Source of the DNA: Halichondria panicea | Taxonomy: Eukaryota > Porifera > Demospongiae > Suberitida > Halichondriidae | Length of the DNA stretch: 64,000 nucleotides | Direction: 5' to 3' | Assembly (NCBI RefSeq): GCF_963675165.1 | Contig: NC_087383.1 | Location: forward strand, 5,496,839-5,560,838 | Shown here: positions 47,424 through 60,333 of the stretch, piece by piece | How positions within the stretch are numbered: position 1 is the first letter of the stretch | How the letters are laid out: the number at the start of each line of letters is the position of its first letter | The notes under the pieces: generated by a model | The model's input: the letters and a program-made list of their open reading frames with translations, nothing else | What the model was told of the DNA's origin: nothing | Database searches by the model: none | Program-made: the position numbers and the translations under genes

Positions 47424-49572
47424 TTATTGTTCGAGCAGCTCCTCAACAGCAGATAGAGTGTTAACATATATGTCGATACCATATTGCTCACTGTCAGCTA
47501 CAGGATCAATCAGGGAGTTAAGGATCTCAATACAGTTTTCTGGTAACCCTATTCCAATGTGAGGTACATTAACACCGATTGAGTCAGGTACTGGAGTAAC
47601 AATTAGATCTGAGTCTTCATCATCTACTCCATAGTCATCTGTAACAACGTTGGTGTCAGCAAAGTGCTGCTGTATCATTCCTTTGGTAAATAATTTTATT
47701 GGGGTATAGCCTGCAGTTTTACTAATGCAATGGTTATTCCAACCATTTATGAACGATTCCAATGCTTTGTTTATTTGAGGAATAAATACAAAATGCAAGG
47801 CATATAGATGAACAGCATTTAATGGATTCAACAGCTCACACCGCTCCATGTAGTGAAACAGACGGTGATACAATTGGGTTACTGCTAGGAATACCGTATA
47901 GCGCGAAATTTTCGAGGCACTTATATTTCGTGGATTGGCCTCTAAAAGCCATTTCGTTGCACAATGTTCGCGGAATGACTGCTTACCGGAAGCCACGCCT
48001 TTAGATCTTGCACGTTATAGCAGGTAAAGAACGATTTTCGTGGACTTAATTTTCGTGTAGGATTGCTAACCCACGAAATCCACGAAAATTAAGCCCCTCG
48101 AAAATTTCGCGCTATACGGTACATCACGCCACAATCTCTCTATCCTTTGATTATGGACACTTGCTCCAACAAGGACACTAGAGCGTTCCAACCCACGGTT
48201 AAGCAACATGAACTTAGCAACTTCAATATTTTCTAATCCCTGATCTGAACGGACACGAGACGGTATACTATATTGCTTTACCGCTTCTTTGAAGAGTTTA
48301 AGCACTGTTACAGCTTTATTGTTGTTACAACAGTGAAGGTACAGTACTAGTCTTGAGAAACCATCAATCGCTCCATGAATCACCATCCTCCATCGAATGA
48401 GCTTATGGTTTCCATCTGTACAGTATGCAAATTAGTATTATTATGTTGCATGTTTATAATATTTTTATGAGCACACTTAATATGTTGAGTTCTATAAACC
48501 TGATGTGAACTAATTAAATTAACGCACTGTTAATTGCATTTAAAAATGTTCATGCACTGGTAGTTACAAATACCAATGTACCAATGTGCCAGAGCGAATT
48601 TGGTCCTGGTACTGAGTAAATTCGGCGCTTTGTCTTCGATTTCCATCTCAAAGCAGAACCTATTGGGTCAATCTTATTGAGTGCTCTGCGGACACGATGA
48701 CGTGGCACAGTAATACCGCGAGCCCTTAATGCACCAATTGTCATTCTTTCACCAATGTCAGGCATAGTCTCTTTCACTTTAACAATGTGATGCTCTAGTT
48801 CTTCTTCACTTATATCAGAATATCTAAGTAGAATATAATTATAATTATAATTATATTAATACATATAGACATTGATTATAGTATTAATTTTCAGTCAGAC
48901 TCAGGCAACTTCAATTTTTCCTCTATAGAGAAAAATCGGCATGAATAATATTATAATTATGGATGACACAATAATTTTTATGTGTAATAATTATAAACAC
49001 TATAATTATACTCACCGATTGATTTCTAAGATTCCAGTTTCTTTTCTTCTCCTATACAATGTCATTCTGCTGATGCCCAAAATCCTGGCAATATCTGACA
49101 AGGTAAAACCTAGTTCACGTAGGTACAGTATTTGTTCTGTATCAACATCAAATGGAGGTCGGCCTGGTTTATTAGGAAATTTAATTACTGTAGGTGAGGC
49201 AAAACTTCCTCCATCAGCATTATTCAATAGCAGGTCTAGATGTTCTCGCCAGTAACAAAGCTCAACAGTAGACACTTGATTATCAAGAGTAGTTAGGCGT
49301 TCGATGAGATAAGAGGAAACGTCACATTCGCAGTCTGACTGCACTATGTGATCACAAACCCGTCTTACAGTCAAAACTAAGTTTTCAAGACGTTCACAAA
49401 TAAATTCAGCCTTCTCACGAGTCACAAAATCTGATTTGTTTCGCTCACAGTCCTTTAGAAACTTGGAAATCCTTGAAAATAATTCTTTCCACTCAGTAAC
49501 ACTATTATCATCATCCTGATTGTAGACAGACTCTTCACTATCACTACTATCAGACAGCAGAGCACAGGCCAT
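47424..49572 (-). pseudogene. Transposon rve/DDE integrase gene interrupted by a MITE
   Basis: Three exons: 49572-49016, 48823-48582, 48415-47424. The N-terminal region has a coiled, acidic segment and then a helix-turn-helix (LRELGFTLSDIARILGISRM). The core has the first Asp in SLWHIDGNHKLI (its codon spans the second intron), the second in SRVRSDQGLEN and the Glu in VHNQRIERLWRDV, giving a DDE triad. The C-terminal part is FHYMERCELLNPLNAVHLYA and FINGWNNH, typical of animal integrase-core-domain proteins. Right after the catalytic Glu, a 226-bp TA-flanked MITE (47894-48119) breaks the last exon. Without it the frame is continuous. The copy is probably inactive unless the MITE is spliced out. 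Confidence 0.88.
47894..48119. mobile_element. CCGTATAGCGCG-family MITE, copy 3, inside the integrase exon
   Basis: Termini CCGTATAGCGCGAAATTTTC and its complement are perfect, with TA at 47892-47893 and 48120-48121. It is nearly identical to 19232-19450. The target was an in-frame TA within the integrase core region. Confidence 0.92.
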
Positions 49573-49715
49573 CCTATAGGATTAATCCTTTCAGTATTCA
49601 GTACAGAGTTGGCTTGTTGTTTACTACGCCCCCCTCTACCATATGTGCAGTGGGGTGCGCATGCGCTTGTAACCATTTTCAGTCAAAATAAATTTGATAC
49701 AAACGGCACGCCATA

Positions 49716-50388
49716 TTGAGCAGCCGTAGCGGTCTACACACACGCACACAGACACAAACACACTACCGTATACCTCGCTTGCGCATGCGCACCGAGGCAT
49801 AATGAGCACTATTATGTATAACTATGTAGGAAGTTTCTGGCTCAGATTAGAATGGCTATAATAATATTACAGAGTATACAGATGGGATAATAGTTACAAA
49901 AGGCATCCCAGATCTAGAGTAGTGTTAGACAATTCATACAATCCTCAACATCGTAGCAAAGGTTATAATTAGTAAGATTATAGCGCAAATCATTTAGATC
50001 TACACACGCACACCTCCTCAACCGAAGTGTTGTTCTGCATACACACAAACCTTCTGAACACAAATTGACACAGTCATGTAATTAAAACAGAACTGAAGAG
50101 GTAGGTACAAAACCGTTTTGAGTTAATTAGGAGAGACTTAAACAGCATGACACACATTACACCAATGTTCAAGGGCCTGGAATTGAGCTAACAGCAGGCA
50201 TACCTATACAGACACTAGGTTGTGGAACATAATTATATGCAGCTCTCAACAATTGACACCAGCAAACACTATACACAGTGTGCACTATACAAAAAATGAA
50301 CCTAAAATAAGAGTAGAATGACTATCAACCCAATAATGAAAAATAATAATGACAGTGAATAACGTAAACACAAAAGCTACACAGTTAT
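49716..50388. other. Intergenic: end of repeat X, then unique AT-rich sequence
   Basis: 49716-49802 is the terminal part of the repeat X copy interrupted by the transposon. The remainder to the ACSBG stop codon shows nothing I recognise. Confidence 0.6.
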
Positions 50389-53300
50389 TCATGTTAGATA
50401 GAATGCATCAATACAGTCTGCATACTTCATCATAATCACTGACCGCTTCAGCTTGAGTGTGGGGGCTGCATGTAATTATCAGAAAGTATCCTACGTGAAA
50501 CATTACTTTCAATTTCTATAACAGTAGAAGTTTCACACCCTTAACAGTCAAGAATTATAGTTACACTACAGTATTTAACATAATAAGCTTTTACAGATAG
50601 TCGAGTAAAAATTAATTAATAAATAGGATAGTGTTAAAAGCATGCATGCATGTACACATGTAGTATGAACAACCAGTATACATGTCATTACTTACTCAAC
50701 TCCCCTCCAGCTATTGAGAAGTCGTTGTCTAGTATTGACCACTTGGCAATCTGTGAATGACAATTGTAATAATAATTATAATAATTATATAGGTGCAACT
50801 AACTATACATGACGCACACAAATTAATACTATACGTACTTATTGCATTGAAATTAATATAATTTATGCAAAAGATAGCTACGTACATGACTGTACATGCA
50901 TGTGCATACAGGGAGGGTTCAATTTATCATCAATCATATGATGAATATCTGGTCCTACAAATAATGTAGCCAACCACCTTTGAGATCTTTGAGGAAGCCT
51001 TTTTGTTGACATTATCCACTGCTTTCTGTATCATCCTGAGTACCTTGTGATCTCCCTCACCTCGGTCAATAATGTCCCCCACAGTTGCTGAAGAACTGCC
51101 AACCTTTTGACAGCAGGCCAAGGCTGCCGGGGTGAGTCGGTCCGTGGGGAGACCTGAGAGGGGTGGGGTTAATAATGTCATGTGGAAATTAACTGCACAT
51201 CAGCGGGTGTAACAATAGCCACGCAGTTACAGAAGGTTTAGTGAATTTCAATTTAAAATACCAACTGATTCAGAACTTAATAGCCAGCGAGTAATTATGC
51301 TGAGTGCCTCAAAAATGTGTGGAGTTCAAAAGTGGGTCGACCACTACTCACGTAAATGTTACACAAAATCAGCAGCCAACATCAATAAACCCTTGAAAAT
51401 TTAATTTCTAAACAGTATTTCCAGTACAATTACAATAACTACATTATAAACTAAATTTCATAGTAAACGACAACCACCACACACAACATACTCGTACCTG
51501 TAGTATTATCGACCTCCACTTTGAGAGTGAGCAGACAAGTGAGAAACTTCCTCTGATCTCCTATCAAGATAGCGTTGCTTACCATGGGCAGGGCTTGTTT
51601 AATCAGGCTCTCTATAGGCACGGGGGCAACTTTCTCGCCCCCTGCTGTGATAATGAGCTCTTTCTTACGACCAGTGATGTACAAGTAGCCATCCTGTACA
51701 GATAGAGGGAAGTACCATCATAATTCACACCCTGCCTGCATGACCGTTCATGAACAAATATGAAGGCCAGGTACATTGTACATGTGTATCCAGTCATTGT
51801 CATGGTAAACAACATAGTTAGAAACAGTTACTGTGCTAACGCATTTTGCCAATTAAATAATGCATCTTTTCTCCATGCAGGGACTTTGCTCTACACGTGC
51901 ACACATGCATGTACCTCACTGACGTATCCAATGTCACCTGACCTCAACCAACCATCGTGGGTCAGGGTGTTTTGCGTTAGTTCGGGGAGACCAAGATATC
52001 CCATGAAAACGTGGCGACCACGTAGCAGCACCTGGAGGGAGGGGGAGGGATCAGTAGAACAGGGATCAATGGAACAAGCAGATTTACTATTTTGAAGAGG
52101 ACCGATTTACTCCTTTTCAATATGTATATAAATAAAACATAACCCGTTGCACATCCACAAATCAAAAATGGTTTAAAGCATACTTGTAGATACATGTACC
52201 GTACAGCGGGAAATTTTCGTAAGGTGCATTATTCTAGGGCAAACAGAAGACGCGAAAACTGGGAGAAACTCCCACGCTATTATTTCACATGCAAAGCTAT
52301 TGGTGGGTTTGGTTTCCTAGCATTGAAATGCAAATAATTATTATAACTCACGAACATTTCTACTGAGGGCTCTGAAGCCAAATAGCGAAAATTTCCCGCT
52401 ATACGGTATGTGCTCAATTTTTAACAGTTCAGTAGGCACACGCACACACACACACACACGTACGCACACACAGATTATTGTATGCCGCTGGCTGAGGCAT
52501 AACTACGTATCTGTAGTCTCCTGTGGCATACATACATACATATGTGTAACACACCTCCCCTGTTCCTTCTTTGTCAGGCCGGTCTATCTTGATCTCCCCA
52601 CCCTCAAATTTACGCCCCACTGAGCAGTAGCGGATACGATCAGTTGTCGTCACTGTGGTGGGTCCTGTACGTGTGGGGGCCAAATAAACTCTCCAAACAG
52701 ACGATTGGATTGTTACTCTTGTACAGTATGCAGAGGCTATCACACAATTATTCTTCCACCGATGGAAATTTTAAACAAAGCCAGGTATTAAATTGTAAGT
52801 ACAGCAATAAACAATTAGCCACTGTGCAGCATTGACAAACTCCACCTACATACCAGAAGTCTCGCTCATGCCGTATAGTTCGTGCAGTGGAATATCGACA
52901 CTCATGAAGTAGCTGAGAGTGTCCTCGTTAGTGGGGGCAGCCCCTGTCATCGGAAAGTGACAACGATCTAGCCCCAGGGCTTCTCGTACCTTTTTGAAGA
53001 AGAACATGCTAGCCAGTGACCAACCAAACGGCTTGCTGGATTTATCACTGCAGGAAGATTTAAGATGCCAGTTTAAAAGTTTATCATTTCCACAGAAACA
53101 GAACATGCACATATGTACAGTAGAACCTCAATTATCTGGCTTGGTAGTTTTCTCCAAAAATGGGTGTTCCCTTGATATGCGCATGTGCTGTTTCCATGGA
53201 CACATGCGCCCACGTGCACTAAATTTGCACAAATAAGTGGGTGGATCACGAACGTGGTTTATATTCGATTATGTATCTGGATAATCGAGGTTCTACTGTA

Positions 53301-56300
53301 TCATGAAGTAATTATAATACTGGCAATCTACTGATACGTACCTGATACATGTAATACATTTAAGTACCATAATTATACAGCGGGTAAATAGAAAAAACAA
53401 GCCGCAAAAACTTCCTTCATAAAATTACGTGGGTTTTTAACACTAATTTGCGAAGCAAAACATTAATTTTAATTAGACTATCAAAAATTACCTGCTATAC
53501 GGCAATAATTATTATTGGTGTGAGTCTGCATGACTATTTTCTAGGAGGACAGGCTGGCATACATGTGAAAATACACCACTCGCCCTGACTGTTTCCGGAG
53601 GTTGGCCTTCAGTCCGAGTCCCTTGGCCCACGAGGCCACCTTTGCCTTGAAGCCGCTCGTATTCATGGAAACCAACTGCATGCTCTCAGCTATCTTCTCC
53701 CAGACTCTATAGGGAGGGAACAAAAACAATAAATAGGTGTACGTAGCTCCAAGATAATTATTGAAGTGGGCCAGTTATTTTTTTAGGGTTAACTCCGTCA
53801 TTGAAGTTAAGGAACACAACTATTCTTAGTAAACAGACTAATTAACGGTAAAGTTTTACGTTCCTGTTCCTAGAACAATTACACATACTCTAAAGCGCAT
53901 GCGCACTATCACCCATGCAATATAGGTACCAGGCCTTCTTTTCGACTTAGTGTTCAATAAGAGAAAAGTCGGGCCGAGAACGAGGCTAACTACAGAGTAG
54001 ATAAGGAACAATACATTTACGCACAAAGTGATCTATGTTGTGATCATTTCAACCACCACCCCACGTACCTTGGTACCCCCAGGAATATGGTTGGACGGAC
54101 CTCTTTCATTGTGTTCAACAGTGACCCCTTGAGAGCGTCAGGCTGTGCAAACCAACAGGTCCCCGCTGTTGCTATGGGGAGGTAGACATCCAATAGTTGA
54201 GGTGCCACGTGTGATAGTGGCAGGTAGCTGATCATGTGCTCCTCTCCGCTGGTGAAGTTCACATAGGAGAGGATACGCCGACACATCCATGTGAGCTGTA
54301 AGGGGGCGGGTGTATGTAAGTATGTGTGAGTGTATGAGGGTGTGTGAGGGGTGGGTGTATGTGAGTGTGTGTGAGTTGTTAGGGGTGGATGCATGAGGGT
54401 GTGTGTGAGCTGTGAAGGGTGGGTGTATGAGGATGTGTGAGGAGTGGGTGTATGTGAGTGTGTGTGTGAGGGGTGGGTGTATTATGTAACGGGCACAGAA
54501 AGCATTCATTGAAAGAGTATCAATGAAAGTACCTAGTGTTGAATACATGCCTGGTGGAGGCATGAAGCTACATGTACATGTACTAGCATACATTTGCACA
54601 CAGGAAATTAATGGTAAGAAATGTTATGCCTTAATTGATATGTGCACATCAAGGATAATAACATTAATCATCTCATTCACATGACATTGAACTGTACGCT
54701 CAAGTTACACACACTGGTGATTCATACATGTATGTATACATCTGCATGTACGTCTGCAGATATGTTAATTTTAATAACGAGTGGTACAAGCTGCGCTGTG
54801 CTAATGCCTCTCGCCGTTGTTTTGCTTTCGTTCAAAAACTATTAGAAGAGGTGAAGAGGTATATTAATGTTGACAGTCATTATAGGAGAGGAGCTGAATG
54901 GCAGAAGCCTATATCTGATGGCTTGATGAATAATCTTCAACGACTGAAGCAACTGCAAATGGCCTGTAGCCAAACAGTGGGAGCGGAGTATATTAAAGCA
55001 CAGACAGTAGTATAGCACAGACAGTAGTATAGCACAGACAGTACTACAGTTTATTGCTTTTTAATAAGTGCTGACATCAGCGTTTTACATTCAAATTGCA
55101 CAGGAAGCGACTCATCACTGACTGTGCACATATTTCCCACCTACTACACTTTTGCCATGTAGTCTAGTGGGGTTTAACTGCCATAAATTGGCACCTCAGG
55201 GCTACAAGGGAAAATATGGCTCATAAATTGGCACCTCAAGCATATGCAGCAAAAATAAAATTAATGATGAATGCATGGAAATGTCTTGCATGAGAAACAA
55301 AATGTCATGAAAATATAGAGGCAGAGGGTGCAGTCTGTAGACTAGTTCATCAAAAATTCTGCTGTGTGCTTGCAGAAGGAGCTGCTTTAGAGACACTCTG
55401 GGAGAGGGCTAGGGCTCAGGCTGAGCCTTGCTCACTAGCACTAGTACTGCACGCACTGCACTAGGCCTGTTCAGCTTCTGTATTTAAATAAAAAGAAGCC
55501 ACTTTAGTAATAATATAGGAGTGGCTATTTTAAGCTTACCTTTGCTTGCCTACTAGCCTGGCATAGCTGAAGAGAGCTGGTCTAGACACCGTCTAGAGCT
55601 AGCTGTGTTGTTTCTTCTGGCTGGTTGCTGCGCAGTAAGTGGAGGGAGGGGCTGACTAATGGAACAGAGAGGGGGAGTGGCTCTGTACCGGTCGCTTTGA
55701 GGGAGGGGCTGGCCATATTCTGTCCAGGCTGCGCAAGGATTTGAGTGTGGACAGCAGCCCTGGTGTGAACGAGCTATCTTTTCCTAGTTGTCTTCTTGTT
55801 TAAATAGTGTTGCTATGTGATAGTCATGCAGCTTGATGCATAGCAACCAGTAAGCCAATCAGATGGGACATAATTATATCAATTAATGCACAGTGCCTCG
55901 GGGTTTATGACAGTAAACCACACCTCCCCCTCGGGCTTACGCCCTCGTAGTCGGGAGGTTTTACTGTCATAAACCCCTCTACACTGCAGGCACTCGTGCA
56001 GTTACTGGCACAGACTCGTGATAATCTTCAGTATCCATAGGCTAATATCATAATATCTAAACAAGCAGAGAAAAGACTTGTGCATGTACATGCATGTATC
56101 TATTGTTACCAGACTTGTGTACATGCATCTATTGTTACTATAATTTATGGTATATCATTGTGGCTTACTGAAAAAGAACTAAGTTCGTTCAACCTTGTGG
56201 AAAAACCTAATTTGATTATCAGTTTCACTTGCCACTGGGTTCTTTAATACATGTGAGATGAGCGCGCATGCGCATTACATCCAGGAGTAATTATTAAAGT

Positions 56301-56869
56301 GGTGTTTGCAAAGAGATCAAGTTCACAAATGGCTACTATAGGTAGCTGCTTAACAGATCTTTTCTGACTCTTGTAGCAAACAAAAAGCTGGCGCTTTAGT
56401 GCAAGGCTAACTCATAATAATAATTATGTTGAATAGAAAGTTTGTGCGAACGGATGATGCTATGAAAGATTCTGAAGAGACTGCAACAGCTAGCCTTCAA
56501 TGTGAGTCAAACTAGCCATAACTCGAGAAGAAGCTTTAGTTTGCTAATCCACGAATCAAAATCCAAGAGAACGTGGCTAGAAGCCTATAGAAGCTATTAG
56601 TTTTTGTCGCATTGCAATCGTACGTTGAGCATGCAGTTACGTTGAGCAGTTACAGCTGGAACAGACACAGTCAGCTTTACTGCATCCCTTGTGCGGCTAC
56701 GCCTCGAGGCATCATTATGTTGAATAAGTTAACATGCATCAGGTGTTGACAATAAACCAATACACAATACTGTAATAACGAGACAACAATGACTGCCATT
56801 AGAGTACATGTATACTACTCACATTGTCGTGACTCAGCATAACACCTTTGGATTTGCCCGAGGTGCCAG

Positions 56870-56941
<72 letters not shown>

Positions 56942-59900
56942 TGTGTTAACGTACAGGGAATAATATAATTATTTGGGAGCTATACATGTAAATGTACATA
57001 TAGGCTTCAAAATGTGAAGGTCATTGGGTGAAGAAAGGGAGTCTCGATTTCTCTCATGTCAATTCCTATGTGATTAACTGCAATTAACTAACACAATGAA
57101 CAAACTTAATAAACTTGTACGTATACATAGTAATCGGTCAATTTGTGTATCAATATTGATTTGTATGCTCCTGTGATCCCACGCATTACATGTACATGTA
57201 CGGCAGTGTGTTTAGAAGGGAATTAAATACGAAATGATGTAATGTTTAATTGCTAACTCTAAAGAATAATTATTACATGTGATCTTTATTATTGTATAGC
57301 ATCATTTATAATTTTAAAGACGTATTTCCAATAACGGTAACTGTGACTCACAGTGAATATGACAGAGCAGCACTTGTTAGGTTGCAGCACGTCCATCCGT
57401 TGCCTGAGTCGTGCCTCTGAGGTACGGGAGCCGAGGTTCATTGCTTGACGCCACTGCACAGGGACAGAGCTACTACTATAGCTGGAATACACTGTGTGTA
57501 TATGACTACCTAAACATGCAAGCATGAGAACACAGCCTCTAGAAATTAATTTATTTACCGTCCTCTGGGCTTAATTTGTTGAAGGTACGTACTGTACTAT
57601 ATATTACATACAAAACTAGCATTAATCTGGGGCATTTTCCAAGCTACCTTCTAAATTAATAGACTGCACAGGGTGTCATACAGGATTTTGAAGTAGAGGG
57701 GGGAAATGAGAAAAGTAACCAGAAAATGTTGCTAAAAAAAGGTAAACTGTTATTTCAATACCCAGCTATGGACACTCAGTCATAATTGAAAGGGGGGATA
57801 TCCCCCCTTCCCCCCCCCTGTATGACACCCTGCTGCATGTCGTCCATGTTGACAGTTCAACGTAACATTTTAGGATCATGTTTAGATTGCTGCATGATTG
57901 GTTGGTCTCACTGTTTTGTTAAGAATGCAAACTTTTCCGAGGCATTGTACAAGCTAGCCACCATATCAGATCAGATTCTTTAGTTCGTTAACGTACGGCA
58001 TAAAACCACTGTGACACAGTAACTCACGTCAAAGACACTGTTTGTTGGTTCTCTCACTTCTTTTGTGTACTGAATAATGGCCTTGAGATCCGGTAGTTGG
58101 TCACGAATCTGTGTGTGTGTGAGAGGTGGGTGGGTGTGGTGTGTGTGGGGGTGCGGTGAATGTTGTATTGCATGTCATGATGTGTACGTGTGTACAAGAA
58201 AAGACACTCTGAATGAGAGTTGGATACAGTACCTGGGTTTAATCCAGGGTAAAAAACAGAACTACAAAGTACGAAATTAATGATAATTATAATGACAGCA
58301 CCGGCCGCGGGTGCATTATATATTTTAGGTTGGGAATCTGGGCTGGTGAAACGAGTGGGAACTGATCGACCATGATAGTTATTAAAAAGGATGCCAAAAG
58401 TTCAAAGTCCATAGTAGTTAATGGCTGCTGTTTTTTCAGTCTCTTTTCTCACTCTTGCAGCTATACTACTAGCTAGGGTTCTAGTGCAGAGCTACCTACT
58501 ACATGTAGGTAGTATAGCTAAGTATATCAACAGATTTTGCTATGCACGAGGAAATCCGCGGGAAGTCCTTAGAAACCCGACACACCGCTGATTCTGGATC
58601 ACTGGACCCTTTATATAGAACAGTCCAGATGAAGAAATTATTGTGAGAACAAGTCTCATGAAGTTTCACCTGTTACGAGCTTTCTTGTACCTTTTTACCT
58701 GCTGCCATTAGAAGAGTTCGTTCTAAAACCTAGTTAAATGCGTAATTCACATTTTGAAATGTGTCATACATGTGCATGGTATCAATGATAATGATTATGT
58801 CACCCTACACAACTTTTTTTTGTAGACTGCCTCGAAGTTACTGTTCCATAGAAAGGACAAAAGACAAGGAAAAGTGAAAGCGTTCAGACCAAAACGAATA
58901 AACTCGCACCTTAATTTTAGTCCCACCAATTACCACTTCTCATAATAGACTTAATTAGTAGATTTACGCCTATTACTGATGTGTTTCCTCATGTTCTCAT
59001 TATTCTTCTACATTCATCGACATTGCAGCCTTTTCAGAAGAGTGCGTAGTCAAACTTGTTCACCGAGTGTTGCTACTCTACTTAGTAGTTAGCTCTACAC
59101 TAGAACGCTAGCTCTACACTAGAACGCTAGCTGCAAGAATGAGAAGAGAGCTGCAAGGTTCTGCTGATGCAGCCATTAATTTTAGACTTGAACTTTTGGC
59201 ATCGATTGTTTTTAACAACAATCATGGTCGATCATTACCCACTCTTTGAGTTTGTATGCAGCAAAATTAATAATGCAAAAAATTTATGTTTATCATAGTT
59301 ATGATACTGAATGTATTAGTAGCTTTATGTTATAGCTTTGGCATCTCCACCGAAGCATCAGCAGCACCCGCGGTGCTTCCATTGTAATAGCATAGATAGA
59401 AGAGAAAGGGATTGGCAATGGAATCCACTTCCGTACGTACCATCTGTATTTCGCCTCGAGGCTTAATTACTTCTAACGTGAGAGTCTAAACATGAATAAT
59501 TCATGAGAATTGTTTTTGCTGTCTGTAAAAAAGTCTACATCAGTTCTACTGCTAAACAGCAATTTCACCTCATTTGTGTGGCCATTTGGGACATAGCACA
59601 CTACTTAGTAACACAACCTTAGCTATATCATAGGTGCTATAGGAACACAAGTATGAAAAAGCCTCTGACGTGTCGACAGAGGCTCTATGTACCTCTAGCT
59701 ACTTCATGAAAATCAAGATTATATTTTATTCATTTCTAACTACCACCAGGGGGCATGTGTTTAAGTGCTGGAGGGGTCTTTGAGAAGTAGGCATTAGACA
59801 CAATAAGTTTCCAAGGTTTTGCGGGAGTTTTAGGGGGAAACACGGATGGTTTCAGGCCCATCTGTACGTAACACTTAATTCAGTACCTAGAACTTCATCT

Positions 59901-60253
59901 CAAAACACATGCAGTGGAACCCTTTCTACCAGACACAATTGTGGGACCAGGTTAATTATACCAGGAGCTGATGGCCTTTGTTGACTGGTACACATGCATA
60001 TACAGTTTATTTAGGACCTGGCCTTTATTTCAAAGTTGGTTTTCTTCAGAGGTGGCTATTAAAAGGGGCTCCACTGTATTGTGCAGTACTTAGGTAGCCC
60101 ACTTTTTACTGTATTTTATGCAAAAATTCTTACTCGTAATATTTTCTGCAGTTGTGTGTCATTCTCCAGAATAATGATGTTGGCTTTACAAATCAGTGCA
60201 GCGTTGTGACAAGCATCAGCCGTGCTTGTGAGATACAGGCCTACCGAGAGACC

Positions 60254-60333
<80 letters not shown>

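Larger units (their letters stand above)
44563..49715. mobile_element. Complete 5.15-kb DNA transposon with rve integrase and an accessory gene
   Basis: Both ends carry the same 22-bp inverted repeat (TATGGCGTGCCGTTTGTATC...). They are flanked by a 6-bp duplication TTGAGC (44557-44562, 49716-49721). The insertion lies inside a repeat X copy whose sequence resumes on the other side. Two convergent genes occupy the interior: an unknown 419-aa protein (+) and a DDE integrase (-). At least three MITE-like elements have landed within it. I cannot assign it to a named superfamily. Confidence 0.85.

Noticed and set aside
47424-49572. Retroviral origin of the integrase
   Set aside because: No gag, protease, RT or LTRs nearby; the gene has spliceosomal introns and lies between DNA-transposon TIRs with a 6-bp duplication.
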